From Nocardioides sp. LHD-245 (GTDB lineage: Bacteria > Actinomycetota > Actinomycetes > Propionibacteriales > Nocardioidaceae), in NCBI RefSeq assembly GCF_030929495.1, contig NZ_JAVFWN010000018.1, positions 1-64,000 of the forward strand: DNA of 64,000 nt. The letters are read 5' to 3'. The translations under genes were made by a program, and so were the position numbers. The notes under the pieces were generated by a model. The model saw only the letters and a program-made list of their open reading frames with translations, had not been told where the DNA came from and searched no databases. Positions 17,212 to 26,976 of this stretch are shown piece by piece (within the stretch, counting starts at the first letter, position 1; every line of letters begins with the position of its first letter).

Positions 17212-20200
17212 ATGCTCCCTGCGCCGATCGACAGCACACTCCTGCCCGGGGGCCGCCGCCGCGCGGCCCACGCCTTCCGACGACGACTGGCCTGGCTCAG
17301 CGTCCTCGCGACCATCGTCGCGAGCCTGGTCGCCGCCGCGCCGCCCGCGCAGGCCGCCCAGGCCAGCGGAGACGACGTCGCCGCCTGGAGCCCCGGCTGG
17401 TCGTGGACCTACCAGACGGCCTTCCGCTACACGGGCGAGGCCGCGGACGTCACGATCAACGAGAACGTGACCTACACGGTGGCGGGGGTGGAGACCTTCC
17501 AGGGGCAGAGCGCCTACAAGCTCAACATCACCGGCAACATCACCGGTGGCGGGGGCAGCGCCAAGGTCGACGGTGTCGGCAACGCGACCCTCAAGGACTT
17601 CTCCGGGTCGGTGAGCGGGACCCGCTACGTACGCCGCTCCGACCTGGCCCTCCTCCAGGAGAAGCAGCACCAGAACCTCAACGCGAAGGCGTCCGTCTCG
17701 ATCATCACCGTGGGCATCACCGCGGCGGTCGACCTCGAGATGACCCCGCGGGGCGGCTGGCGCGTCATCGACTTTCCGGTGGAGGCAGGACAGACCTGGC
17801 AGAACGACGTCGACGTCGACTACACCGGCGGCTTCACCTACGACGCCGGCAGCTACGGCTCGGGGGCCGACACCTTCGAGGGCGTCTTCTCCCTCGACGC
17901 GCCCGTCAACGTCACGAACGCGACGATCAACGCCGCGGGCGGCAACGTCGCGACCCGGCGGGTCCACTCGCAGAGCGCGGACGGCGAGCTGGTGAGCACC
18001 GACTGGTGGTCGCCGACCCACCGCAACGACGCGCAGCAGTACCTCAAGCTGCCGCTCGACGGAGCCGCGCTGAGCCTGGACCGGAAGCTGACGTCGGCCT
18101 CGACGCCGGCCGCGGCCACCACCCTGACCGGCACCATCACCCCGTCGCTGAGCTGTGCCGGCGGTGACGTCACCGTCGCCGGTCGCCTCAGCAGCGGCGC
18201 GGCCGGCGTCCCGGTGACCGTCACCCTCGACAAGTCCCCGATCGCACCGGGCCAGGGCGTCACGGTCAACGCCACGACCACCTCCGGCGGCAACTACGCC
18301 GCCACCCTGGCTGCTCCGGCACAGGCCGACGGTCTGCAGAAGAACGGTGCCCGCGGGAGCTGGGGCGTCCTGGTGACCGCCGGCGGCGTCACCACGGCCG
18401 CCACGCTCGTCGTCACCCCGAAGAACTGCAGCACCCTGACCTACCAGGGCGACGCATCCGCCCCCCAGGGCAGCACGGCGACCGTCCGGGCGGTCCTCGC
18501 CGACCTCGCCGGCGGTGGCGTCGGCGGCCGCACGGTCACCTTCACCCTCGGCAGCACCACGGTGAACGCCACCACGAACGCGGCCGGTGTCGCCGAGACC
18601 CAGATCGCCGTCGCGGGTCCGCCCCGCACGGCGACCCTCACCGCGTCGTACGCCGGTGACGGCGGGCTCGAGCCGGCCTCGGCCTCGACGCCGTTCACCG
18701 TCGGCACGATCGCGACGACGACCACCGTGGTCGCCGACCCGGGCGTCGTCACCATCGGCGACCCGGTCCGGTTCACCGCGACGGTCGCGCCGCAGCACGG
18801 CGCCACCCCGGCGGGCACCGTCCGCTTCGTCGTCGACGGCTCCGACTTCGGTGCCCCGGTCGCGCTGAGCGGCGCTCAGGCCACCAGCTCGGCGCTGTCG
18901 ACGCTCGGCCTCGGCAACCACACCGTCACCGCGGTCTACAGCGGCTCGGCGGACAACACCGGCAGCTCCTCGAGCGCCGTCACCTTCCGGGTCCGCGAGC
19001 CGCTGCTGGCCACCAGCACCGCCTCCTCGGTCTCGCCCGCCCAGGCCGTCCACGGCCAGTCGGTGACGCTGTCGGCGACCGTCTCCACGGGCGCCGGGAC
19101 CCCGACCGGCGACGTCGTCTTCACCGTCGGCGGGACGGAGGTCGGCCGGGCCGGCGTCGACGCCACCGGCCAGGCCGCGGTCGTCGTCGACGACCTGGCC
19201 GTGGGCAGCAACCCGGTGGTCGCGACCTACACCGGCGACGACGTGTACGCCGGCAGCGCCGCCTCCCCGCGGACCGTGACCGTCGCCAAGGCATCGGTGG
19301 CGGTGTCGCTCGACTCCCCCGCCGGCACCACGGTGAGCGGCGAGGCGATCGGCTACACCGCGACCGTGGCGGTCCAGGCTCCGGGCGGCGGCACGCCGGC
19401 CGGCTCGGTCCAGCTGCTGGTCGACGGCGGCGCCGTCGGCGGACCGGTGGCCCTCGACAACGGCGTCGCCGTGTTCCCGCCGCTCACCTCCCTCGGTGCG
19501 GGCACCCACACCGTGGAGGCCCAGTACGCCGGCAACGGCCAGTACCAGGGCGGCTCGGACCAGGTCGAGCAGGTCGTCGACCAGGCCGACACCACCACCG
19601 TGGTGCAGGCCACCCCGTCGCCGTCCGTTCAGGACCAGAACGTCCAGCTGACCGCGGTCGTCGCCGCCGTCAGCCCCGGCTCGGGCTCCCCGACCGGCAC
19701 GGTGACCTTCTACGCCGGCTCCGAGTCGCTGGGCGCCGTGCCGCTCGTCGCCGCCCCGTCGGGCAGCGTCGCCACCCTCGACGTCGACGACCTGGCGCCG
19801 GGCACCCACCAGATCACCGCACGCTACGCCGGCGACACCGACTACCGCACCAGTGAGGCGGCGGCCGTCGCGCACACGGTGATCCCCGGCGCCGCGGTCG
19901 TGGCGACCACGACCACGCTGACCTCGAGCACCAACCCGTCGTCGTACGGACAGCAGGTGAGGTTCCGCGCCACGGTCGCGACCGACGGCGACAGCCCCGT
20001 CGGCTCGGTCCAGTTCTCGGTCGACGGCCAGGACCTGGGTGCGCCGGTGGCCGTCGAGGACGGCCTCGCGGTCAGCCCGCCGGTCGACACCGCCGAGCCG
20101 GGCGACCACACGGTCATCGCGAGCTTCGAGGCCGCACCGGGCTTCTCCGGCTCGGGCGACATCCTCACCCAGACGGTGACGACCGGCACCGCGGACGTGT

Positions 20201-21087
20201 CCCTCACGTCCTCGGCACCCTCGTCCGGGCCCGGTGAGGGTGTCCGGTTCACCGTCGAGGTGACCTCGGACGCGGGGATCGGCCCGTCCGGCTTCGTCCA
20301 GTTCGCGGTCGACGGCCAGCCCCTCGGTGCTGCCGTCGCCCTCGTCGACGGCGCCGCGACCAGTCCCCAGGTCAGCGGCCTGACGGCCGGCGAGCACACC
20401 GTGTCGGTCCTCTACTCCGGCGACCTGCGCTACGGCGCGGGCACCGCGCAGCTGATCCAGACCGTGGTCCAGACCGCGACCACGACCGAGCTGTTCGTCT
20501 CGCCGAGCGCGTCGACGTACGGCGACCCGGTGCTCCTGTCGGCGATCGTGAAGCCGGCGCCGGGCGGGCTCCCGCAGCCGACCGGTCCGGTCACCTTCCT
20601 CGCCGGCGGCGCTCCGATCGGCACGGTCTCGACCACGCCGGTCGACGGCCCCGGCGACGGCGTCTCCAGTGTCGCGCGGCTGACGGTGGCGCTGCCGGCG
20701 GGCACCCACGTGGTGAAGGCGGTGTACGCCGGGAGCGCGCATTTCCAGGGCAGCAGCTCGGCGAACGCCGGTCTCACCGTGGAGAAGCGGGCGACCTCGA
20801 TCGTGGCGGCACCGGCGGCGGTGAAGCTGCTCCCGCTGATGCTGCCGCTCGGTCAGCTCCGGGCGACGGTGACCGGCACCGGCAGCGGTCCGGTGGCGGG
20901 CGTCCCGGTCGAGTTCCGGGCGGGCGCGAAGCTGCTCTGCGTCGCGCCGACGAACGAGTCCGGCATCGCCGTGTGCAACGCGGGCTCGCAGATCCTCGCG
21001 CTCACCCTCGCCCTCGGCTACACGGCCACCTTCAACGGTGACGCCAACCACCTCTCCTCCACGGCGCGCGGCGCCCTCCTGAAGTGA
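17212..21087 (+). CDS. Giant secreted Ig-like repeat protein 1
   Basis: This 1291-aa exported protein has a long Arg-rich leader and a signal helix (about residues 30-50, ending AQAAQA), a unique N-terminal domain (about 52-300, WSPGWSWTYQTAF onward), then a chain of about seven Big_3-type Ig-like domains of roughly 95 aa each. Each repeat follows a scheme of GTPxGTVxFxVDG, LxxGxHTVxAxYxGD. The C-terminal domain has a C-x11-C pair (CVAPTNESGIAVC). No LPXTG or membrane anchor is visible, so cell retention is uncertain. It is probably an adhesin or matrix protein. A paralog follows directly. Confidence 0.85.
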   Translation: MLPAPIDSTLLPGGRRRAAHAFRRRLAWLSVLATIVASLVAAAPPAQAAQASGDDVAAWSPGWSWTYQTAFRYTGEAADVTINENVTYTVAGVETFQGQSAYKLNITGNITGGGGSAKVDGVGNATLKDFSGSVSGTRYVRRSDLALLQEKQHQNLNAKASVSIITVGITAAVDLEMTPRGGWRVIDFPVEAGQTWQNDVDVDYTGGFTYDAGSYGSGADTFEGVFSLDAPVNVTNATINAAGGNVATRRVHSQSADGELVSTDWWSPTHRNDAQQYLKLPLDGAALSLDRKLTSASTPAAATTLTGTITPSLSCAGGDVTVAGRLSSGAAGVPVTVTLDKSPIAPGQGVTVNATTTSGGNYAATLAAPAQADGLQKNGARGSWGVLVTAGGVTTAATLVVTPKNCSTLTYQGDASAPQGSTATVRAVLADLAGGGVGGRTVTFTLGSTTVNATTNAAGVAETQIAVAGPPRTATLTASYAGDGGLEPASASTPFTVGTIATTTTVVADPGVVTIGDPVRFTATVAPQHGATPAGTVRFVVDGSDFGAPVALSGAQATSSALSTLGLGNHTVTAVYSGSADNTGSSSSAVTFRVREPLLATSTASSVSPAQAVHGQSVTLSATVSTGAGTPTGDVVFTVGGTEVGRAGVDATGQAAVVVDDLAVGSNPVVATYTGDDVYAGSAASPRTVTVAKASVAVSLDSPAGTTVSGEAIGYTATVAVQAPGGGTPAGSVQLLVDGGAVGGPVALDNGVAVFPPLTSLGAGTHTVEAQYAGNGQYQGGSDQVEQVVDQADTTTVVQATPSPSVQDQNVQLTAVVAAVSPGSGSPTGTVTFYAGSESLGAVPLVAAPSGSVATLDVDDLAPGTHQITARYAGDTDYRTSEAAAVAHTVIPGAAVVATTTTLTSSTNPSSYGQQVRFRATVATDGDSPVGSVQFSVDGQDLGAPVAVEDGLAVSPPVDTAEPGDHTVIASFEAAPGFSGSGDILTQTVTTGTADVSLTSSAPSSGPGEGVRFTVEVTSDAGIGPSGFVQFAVDGQPLGAAVALVDGAATSPQVSGLTAGEHTVSVLYSGDLRYGAGTAQLIQTVVQTATTTELFVSPSASTYGDPVLLSAIVKPAPGGLPQPTGPVTFLAGGAPIGTVSTTPVDGPGDGVSSVARLTVALPAGTHVVKAVYAGSAHFQGSSSANAGLTVEKRATSIVAAPAAVKLLPLMLPLGQLRATVTGTGSGPVAGVPVEFRAGAKLLCVAPTNESGIAVCNAGSQILALTLALGYTATFNGDANHLSSTARGALLK

Positions 21088-21113
21088 GGCCCGCTCCGAT
21101 GAAAGGAACCTCT

Positions 21114-24100
21114 GTGCGGCGCATGATCGCGGCCCTCGCGGCCACCACCTTGGGACTCGGGATCCCCGTCGTCCTGGCCTCCTCGGCCGCAGCCGACATC
21201 ACGGCTCCGGCCAACGGGGCGGCGCTCCGGGGCAATGCCACGCTCTCGGCGAGCGGTGCCTCCGACACGAGCTACTGCAACCTGACCGGGATCGCGGACG
21301 ATCCGCAGACCACGCTGCAGCTGATCAACGGTGCCGGGACCGTCGTCTTCAGCAATGTCCAGGGGGGCACCGGCGCCAAGAGCGTCGCGGTCGACACCCA
21401 CGCCTACCCGAACGGCAGCTACACAGCGCGGGCGCTCGAACGGAACCGGAAGTCCAAGAACGTCGTCTCGTGCACCAACGAGACGAAGACGACCAACCGG
21501 TCGGTGACGATCGACAACATCACCCAGCTGGCCTACTCCGGTGCCACCGAGGCGCCGCAGAACACGTCGGCGACCGTCAAGGCCACGCTGACCGACCCGC
21601 ACCTCTCCTCGTCGGTCCTGCCCAACCGGACGGTGACCTTCTCGCTGTCCGGTGGCACGTCGGTCAACGCGATCACCAACGCCAGCGGCGTCGCGACGGC
21701 CTCCCTGCCCATCTCCGGGCCGCCCCGGACGGCGACGGTCACGGCGTCGTTCGCGGAGACGCCCTACTATCGGGCGTCGTCGGTCCCGACGCAGTTCGTG
21801 GTGCAGAAGAACCCGACGACGACCACGCTGGAGCAGCCCGCTCCTGTCGTCCACGGCCAGGCGGTGTCCTTCACCGCGCAGGTCGCGCCGGTCAACGGCA
21901 CGAGCACGGCGACCGGCACCGTCCAGTTCACCGTCGACGGTGACGACTTCGGGGCCCCGGTGCCGGTGGCCGCCGGCACGGCGACCTCCGCGTCGACCTC
22001 GACCCTCAGCACGGGCGACCACACCATCGGTGCCCGCTACAGCGGCGACGCGAACCTGGTCGACAGCAGCGCGTCGACCAGGCAGCTGAGCGTCGGCAAG
22101 GCGCCCACCAGCACCCAGCTGACCAGCACCGGCTCGCCGACGGTCTCCGGCGAGGCGGTCACCTTCACCGCCACCGTCGGCGTCGTCTCCCCCGGTGTCG
22201 GCGAGCCCGCGGGCGGCGTCCAGTTCAACGTGGACGGCGAGCCCTACGGCACCGCGGTGCCGCTCGACGGCGACGCCGCCGAGCTGACCATCAGCAACCT
22301 GCCGCCCGGCAACCACACCGTGCAGGCGACGTACAACGGCAACACCGACTTCGCCGGCAGCTCGTCGGGCAATGTCACCCACGGCGTCAACCGCGCCGCC
22401 ACGACAGTCGTGCTGAGCACCTCCAACCCGGACGCCGTCGCGGGCGAGCCGCTCACCTTCACCGCCGACGTCGACGTGGTCGGCCCAGGCGCCGGCGAGC
22501 CCGGCGGCTCGGTGCGCTTCTTCGCCGACGGCGAGGCGATCGGCGGACCGGTGCCGCTCAACGGCGGCAGCGCGGTGTCCGCATCGGTCAAGCTGGACGC
22601 CGGCGACCACGTGATCACCGTCGACTACGAGGGTGACGACCGGTTCGCCGGCGCCACCGACGCACTCGACCAGGAGGTCGCCGCCGCCGCGACGAAGACC
22701 GCGGTGGACGTCTCCCCGAGCCCGTCGGTCGTCGGACAGCAGGTCACCGTCCGCGCGACGGTCACACCGGTCGCGCCCGCCACCGGCGACCCGGAGGGCG
22801 CAGTCCAGTTCGAGATCGACGGCCAGCCCGGCACCTTCGTCGACCTGGTCGACGGGGTCGCCGAGCTGTCCACCAGCACGCTGACCCGCGGCGGCCACCA
22901 GATCCGGGCCCGCTACTTCAGCGCCGACCCGAACTTCGTCACCAGCACCTCCGCCACCGTGAGCCACACGGTGAACAAGGCCGCGACGAAGACCACCCTC
23001 ACCAGCAACGCGCCGGTCGCGGTCATCGGCCAGCCGGTCACCTTCACCGCCACGGTCGCCGTCCTGGCGCCCGGTGCCGGGTCGGCGTCGGGCACCGTCA
23101 CCTTCACCGACGGCGACACCGTGCTCGACACGGCGCCGGTCAGCTCCGCCACCGGAGGGGTCGCCGCGATCACGGTCGACTCGTTGGGCGTCGGCCAGCA
23201 CGCCGTCGTCGCCACCTACGACGGCGACGACAGCTTCACCGGCAGCAACGGCTCGGTCTCCCAGAAGGTGCAGCGGGCGCAGACCGCGACCCTGGTCACC
23301 TCGACGGCCAACCCGTCCCAGCCGGGCGCGGCGGTCCGCTTCACCGCGACCGTCAGCCCGGTGGCGCCCGGCGCCGGCGACCCCGGCGGCACGGTCCAGT
23401 TCAAGGTCAACGGAGCCGCCCTCGGCGCCCCGGTGCCGATCGCCGGCGGCACGGCGACCAGCCCCGACTTCGCCAACCTGGCCCCCGGCACCTACCGGAT
23501 CTCGGCGGTCTACAGCGGCGAGCCGCGGTTCGTGGGCAGCACCGGCCTGCTCGACCAGGGCAACGGCCAGACCGTCGGCAAGGCCGGCACCTCGACCGAG
23601 CTCGCCTCCGACGACGCCGAGGCCGACCAGGGCCAGGCGGTGACCTTCACGGCCACGGTCCGCGCGGTCGCCCCGGCCACCGGCAAGCCCACGGGCGTCG
23701 TCCAGTTCTGGACGGGCGACACGCTGCTCGGCGCGGTCGGCCTGACGCCGGCGTCGGCGGCCAACACCAGCACCGCGTCGTACACGACGGCGACGCTGGC
23801 GGCCGGCACGCACGAGATCCGGGCGATCTACGGCGGCAACGTGACCTTCGAGGGCTCGACCGAGACGACGTCGCAGGTCGTGGGGGCCGGCGTGACCGTG
23901 ACCGGCCTCGCGTCCAGCGCCAACCCGTCGTCGTACGGCGACCGGGTGACGCTGACCGCGACCGTGACCGACGCGACCCCGACCTCGGGCAGTCCCACCG
24001 GCACGGTGACCTTCCGGTCCGGCGACGACGTGCTCGGCACGGCGCCGCTGGCCACGGTCGACGGGAGCCAGCAGGCGACGCTCGACGTCGACGGCCTGGC

Positions 24101-24497
24101 CACCGGCAGCCACGTGCTGACGGCGACGTACTCGGGGAGCGCGTCGCGGGCCGCCAGCACCTCGCCGGAGCTGACCCAGGTGGTCGACCGGGCCGTCGCA
24201 CGGCTCGACGACCTGCGCACGGCGCTCGTCCTCGGCTACGTCCGGGACGTCTACGCCACCCTGAACGACGCGCAGGGCCGTCCGCTCGCCGGCCAGCAGC
24301 TGGTCTTCCGCACGGCGGCGTCGCTGCCGGGCGGTGACGGTCAGCGGCTGATCTGCGAGACGGTCACCGACCAGAACGGCGTCGGCCACTGCTCCGTCGA
24401 CTCGCGGTGGCGGTCGATGGTGACGTCGAGCGGGTTCGACGTCTTCTTCGCGGGCAGCACCACCCACCTGCCGACGTCCGACCACGGCGGCCGGTAG
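21114..24497 (+). CDS. Giant secreted Ig-like repeat protein 2
   Basis: The protein of about 1127 aa has a signal peptide (ending SSAAA, near residue 24), an N-terminal Ig-like domain with two Cys (SYCNLTG, VVSCTN), and about eight Big_3-type repeats of the same kind as its upstream neighbour. The last domain again has C-x11-C (CETVTDQNGVGHC). I chose GTG 21114, with AAGGA 7 nt upstream; an in-frame ATG at 21099 is possible. It lies 26 nt after gene 1, so both are likely one transcript from a tandem duplication followed by divergence. Confidence 0.85.
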   Translation: MRRMIAALAATTLGLGIPVVLASSAAADITAPANGAALRGNATLSASGASDTSYCNLTGIADDPQTTLQLINGAGTVVFSNVQGGTGAKSVAVDTHAYPNGSYTARALERNRKSKNVVSCTNETKTTNRSVTIDNITQLAYSGATEAPQNTSATVKATLTDPHLSSSVLPNRTVTFSLSGGTSVNAITNASGVATASLPISGPPRTATVTASFAETPYYRASSVPTQFVVQKNPTTTTLEQPAPVVHGQAVSFTAQVAPVNGTSTATGTVQFTVDGDDFGAPVPVAAGTATSASTSTLSTGDHTIGARYSGDANLVDSSASTRQLSVGKAPTSTQLTSTGSPTVSGEAVTFTATVGVVSPGVGEPAGGVQFNVDGEPYGTAVPLDGDAAELTISNLPPGNHTVQATYNGNTDFAGSSSGNVTHGVNRAATTVVLSTSNPDAVAGEPLTFTADVDVVGPGAGEPGGSVRFFADGEAIGGPVPLNGGSAVSASVKLDAGDHVITVDYEGDDRFAGATDALDQEVAAAATKTAVDVSPSPSVVGQQVTVRATVTPVAPATGDPEGAVQFEIDGQPGTFVDLVDGVAELSTSTLTRGGHQIRARYFSADPNFVTSTSATVSHTVNKAATKTTLTSNAPVAVIGQPVTFTATVAVLAPGAGSASGTVTFTDGDTVLDTAPVSSATGGVAAITVDSLGVGQHAVVATYDGDDSFTGSNGSVSQKVQRAQTATLVTSTANPSQPGAAVRFTATVSPVAPGAGDPGGTVQFKVNGAALGAPVPIAGGTATSPDFANLAPGTYRISAVYSGEPRFVGSTGLLDQGNGQTVGKAGTSTELASDDAEADQGQAVTFTATVRAVAPATGKPTGVVQFWTGDTLLGAVGLTPASAANTSTASYTTATLAAGTHEIRAIYGGNVTFEGSTETTSQVVGAGVTVTGLASSANPSSYGDRVTLTATVTDATPTSGSPTGTVTFRSGDDVLGTAPLATVDGSQQATLDVDGLATGSHVLTATYSGSASRAASTSPELTQVVDRAVARLDDLRTALVLGYVRDVYATLNDAQGRPLAGQQLVFRTAASLPGGDGQRLICETVTDQNGVGHCSVDSRWRSMVTSSGFDVFFAGSTTHLPTSDHGGR

Positions 24498-24515
24498 CCG
24501 AGCAGGAGCGACAGT

Positions 24516-24551
24516 CACGAGGGGCGGGCCCGATCGGGTCCGCCCCTCGTG
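24516..24551. terminator. Bidirectional terminator hairpin
   Basis: CACGAGGGGCGG (24516-24527) pairs with CCGCCCCTCGTG (24540-24551), and inner bases extend the stem. It sits between the Ig-repeat gene and the convergent lipoprotein gene. Confidence 0.78.
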
Positions 24552-24575
24552 GCGGCCCGGGCGCCTCGCCCAGAC

Positions 24576-25184
24576 TCAGCCCCGGCCGGTGATCTCGACG
24601 GTCGCGAGCATCTGCTCGATCAGCTGGTCGCCGTCGGGCACCCCGGCCGGCACGACGAACTCGACGCTGAAGAAGCGCCCGCCGGTGACGCCGCCGACGA
24701 TATAGCGGTGTCCCTCGTCGTTGCGCGCCTCGAGGACGAAGCAGGTGGTGCCGTCGACGACCCGATCCGCCACCCGGGACGGCGGCAGCGGCGTGCCCGC
24801 CAGCGAGCGCTCGTAGGAGACCGCCTTGTCCTCCGTGTCCAGTCCCGGCCCGGCCAGGATGTCGGTCACGGTCGCGTTGACGATGCCCGCCCCCTCGACG
24901 TAGAGACCTCCGGCGACCGTCGTCCCGAACCGGCTGACCTTCCAGTCCGGGGAAGCCGTGAGTCGCATGCGCACGGACTCGACGCCGATCTCCTTCCCCG
25001 TCGCGGGCGCCACCGACGGCGTGACCGGGGTGACCGGGTCCGTCGGCGCCGTGGACGTCGTGGACGTCGCGGTGGAGCCGGCCTCGGGTCCCGGTCGCTC
25101 GTCGTCGGAGCAGGCGGCCAGCGCGAGCACCAGCAGCCCGGCCGCCGTCGGTCCGAGGGCCCGACGCACCACCCGAGAGATCAT
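24576..25184 (-). CDS. Hypothetical lipoprotein
   Basis: The 202-aa protein has a signal peptide with lipobox LALAAC (Cys25) followed by an Asp/Ser/Thr-rich linker (TSTTSTAPTDPVTPVTP). The rest, containing MRLTASPDWKVSRFG and YIVGGVTGGRFFSVEF, looks like a small beta-rich lipid-anchored domain; related lipoproteins of unknown function are common in actinobacteria. I do not recognise a specific role. ATG 25184 is the start because it places the lipobox correctly. Confidence 0.75.
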   Translation of the reverse strand: MISRVVRRALGPTAAGLLVLALAACSDDERPGPEAGSTATSTTSTAPTDPVTPVTPSVAPATGKEIGVESVRMRLTASPDWKVSRFGTTVAGGLYVEGAGIVNATVTDILAGPGLDTEDKAVSYERSLAGTPLPPSRVADRVVDGTTCFVLEARNDEGHRYIVGGVTGGRFFSVEFVVPAGVPDGDQLIEQMLATVEITGRG

Positions 25185-25314
25185 CCGACCATCCTCTCCC
25201 ACAGCCCGGCGGACGCCCCGACAGTAGCAACCCGGAACGGGGCCGTTTGGCCGGGCGACCCGATGGGTAGCCCCCTGATGTCGCCTGTCCCTCGGGAACC
25301 TCAAAGGAACGCGC

Positions 25315-25758
25315 ATGACCATCGGACCGCTCCCCCTACCGCCGATCGCACCGATCTTCCCGTCGCTCTTCAACCCGGCGTTCCTGGCGGGGCTGAAGGA
25401 CCTCGAGCTGCGGATCATCGAGGCCCAGGTCGCGTCCGTCTACAAGACGCTCGACGAGCAGATCGAGGCCATCAAGGGCCTGAAATTCACCGGCGAGGGC
25501 GCGATCCCCGCCGGCTCGTTCGGCCAGGGTGTCGAGTCGACCCGGCTGGCCAACGAGCACACCCGCGCTCACGGCGTGATCGTCGACTCCCTCGTGGAGA
25601 TGCGCGAGGACCTCGGGGTCTTCCAGGCCGCGATCCTGGCCGCCAAGGGCGTCATCACCGAGGCGGACGAGCAGGCCGAGGCGGACCTCCGGCTGGCCCT
25701 GAACCGCACCGTGGGTCTCGACCTCGGCACCGACAACGACGAGGACGGTGAGCTCTGA
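25315..25758 (+). CDS. Small helical protein, WXG100-like partner (unrecognised)
   Basis: This 147-aa protein is mostly alpha-helical by composition and has no signal peptide. It starts at ATG 25315 with AAAGGAA upstream. It overlaps the next gene by one base (TGATG), which suggests coupled production of two partners. The helical layout and that downstream partner are reminiscent of type VII secretion substrate pairs, but the WxG motif itself is absent. Function is not assigned. Confidence 0.65.
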   Translation: MTIGPLPLPPIAPIFPSLFNPAFLAGLKDLELRIIEAQVASVYKTLDEQIEAIKGLKFTGEGAIPAGSFGQGVESTRLANEHTRAHGVIVDSLVEMREDLGVFQAAILAAKGVITEADEQAEADLRLALNRTVGLDLGTDNDEDGEL

Positions 25759-26963
25759 TGGCCGGCGAGCACCTGAAGGACCTGCTCCGCCGCACGACGG
25801 GCATGTCCAGCGACGACGTGACCACCGCCCAGACGTCCTGGGCGGCCACGACCACCGCGCTGGGGACGATCTACGAGGCGCTCGACACGGCGAGCACAGC
25901 GATCCCGGCCGGCATCGGCGGCCCCGAGACCCGCGACGCGGCGAAGACCGCGTTCACCCAGGCGGCCGCCAAGATCGGCAAGCGGCGCGACCAGATGAGC
26001 GGCGTGTCGACCGCGCTCAGTGCCGCCGCGACCGCCATGTCCGAGGCGGAGCTGGCCGCGAAGGGAGCACCCGACGCTCCCCCGAGCTCGAGCCCGACCG
26101 CGCCCGAGCTCACCGGCGACCTGGACAAGGACGCCAAGGCCATCGCGAAGTACGCCGACGACGTGACCGACTACAACACCGAGGTCACCACCTACGGCAA
26201 CGCCGACGAGAAGGCCCGCGAGAAGATCAAGGCCCTCCTCACCCGCTACGACGAGGCGTTCACCGCTCTGGAGAAGATCGAGGGCCAGCCGAAGAAGCCC
26301 GGGGAGAACGGCGGCAAGGAGCCCGGCGGACCGGGTATCCCCCACGTCCCGCTAATCCCGGGGCCCAACGGCACCATGCCCGGCCACTGGGTCGGCTCCG
26401 ACCCGCTGCCCGATGTGCACGGGCCCGACTTCCCGGACCCGACGACCGGCGTGGGAAGCCCGGGCGGCGTCGGCGGCGTACATCCCGCGGGGAGCCCCCC
26501 GATCGTGCACACCCTGAACCCCGACCTCCCGCCGCTCGACTACGACCCCGACCTCGGCACCGGCGGCGGTCCCGAGCTCGGGCAGATGGGGCCGGCCGTG
26601 CTCGGCGGCGGCCTCGCGGCCGGTGCCTTCGGTGCCCCCGGTCTGATCCGCGGCATCAAGGGCCTCGTCGGCGGCCGGGGGCTCGGCGGCAGCAGCGTCG
26701 GCTCGATCGGCGCCAGCTCGCGCGCCGGCGGGCCCGGCTCGCTCGGCCGGGGCAGCGTTGGTGCGGCCGGCAGCCCGGTCAGCCGGGCGGGCGGCCGCGG
26801 AGCCGGCGGCCGCGGTGGCGCCGGCGGCCGCGGTGGCGCCGCGGGCGGTGCCGGAGGCCGCGGCCGGCGGCGCGACCAGCGCGAGGGCGAGGACCGGGAC
26901 CTGTTCGACGACGGGCAGGACTGGGTCGACGACGAGGGCGCCGCGCCCGGCGTCCTGGACTGA
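25758..26963 (+). CDS. Candidate type VII secretion substrate, Gly/Pro-rich
   Basis: The 401-aa protein has an N-terminal helical region (about 1-190, including TSWAATTTALGTIYEALDTA), a Pro/Gly-rich middle, a Gly/Arg-rich stretch (about 300-375) and an acidic end DDGQDWVDDEGAAPGVLD. That end resembles the acidic W-containing tail with a final P-x-[VI]-[LI] found on PPE-like proteins of actinobacterial ESX systems. The N-terminal helices fit the LXG/WXG-like fold class. The role is inferred; no EccC, EccD or MycP gene is in this window. Confidence 0.55.
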   Translation: MAGEHLKDLLRRTTGMSSDDVTTAQTSWAATTTALGTIYEALDTASTAIPAGIGGPETRDAAKTAFTQAAAKIGKRRDQMSGVSTALSAAATAMSEAELAAKGAPDAPPSSSPTAPELTGDLDKDAKAIAKYADDVTDYNTEVTTYGNADEKAREKIKALLTRYDEAFTALEKIEGQPKKPGENGGKEPGGPGIPHVPLIPGPNGTMPGHWVGSDPLPDVHGPDFPDPTTGVGSPGGVGGVHPAGSPPIVHTLNPDLPPLDYDPDLGTGGGPELGQMGPAVLGGGLAAGAFGAPGLIRGIKGLVGGRGLGGSSVGSIGASSRAGGPGSLGRGSVGAAGSPVSRAGGRGAGGRGGAGGRGGAAGGAGGRGRRRDQREGEDRDLFDDGQDWVDDEGAAPGVLD

Positions 26964-26976
26964 TCAAGCCGACAGG

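Noticed and set aside
17095..21051. A very long open frame on the minus strand opposite the first Ig-repeat gene
   Set aside because: It is the shadow of a high-GC gene. The plus-strand frame has a signal peptide and clear repeats, while the antisense translation is low-complexity and has no start signals.
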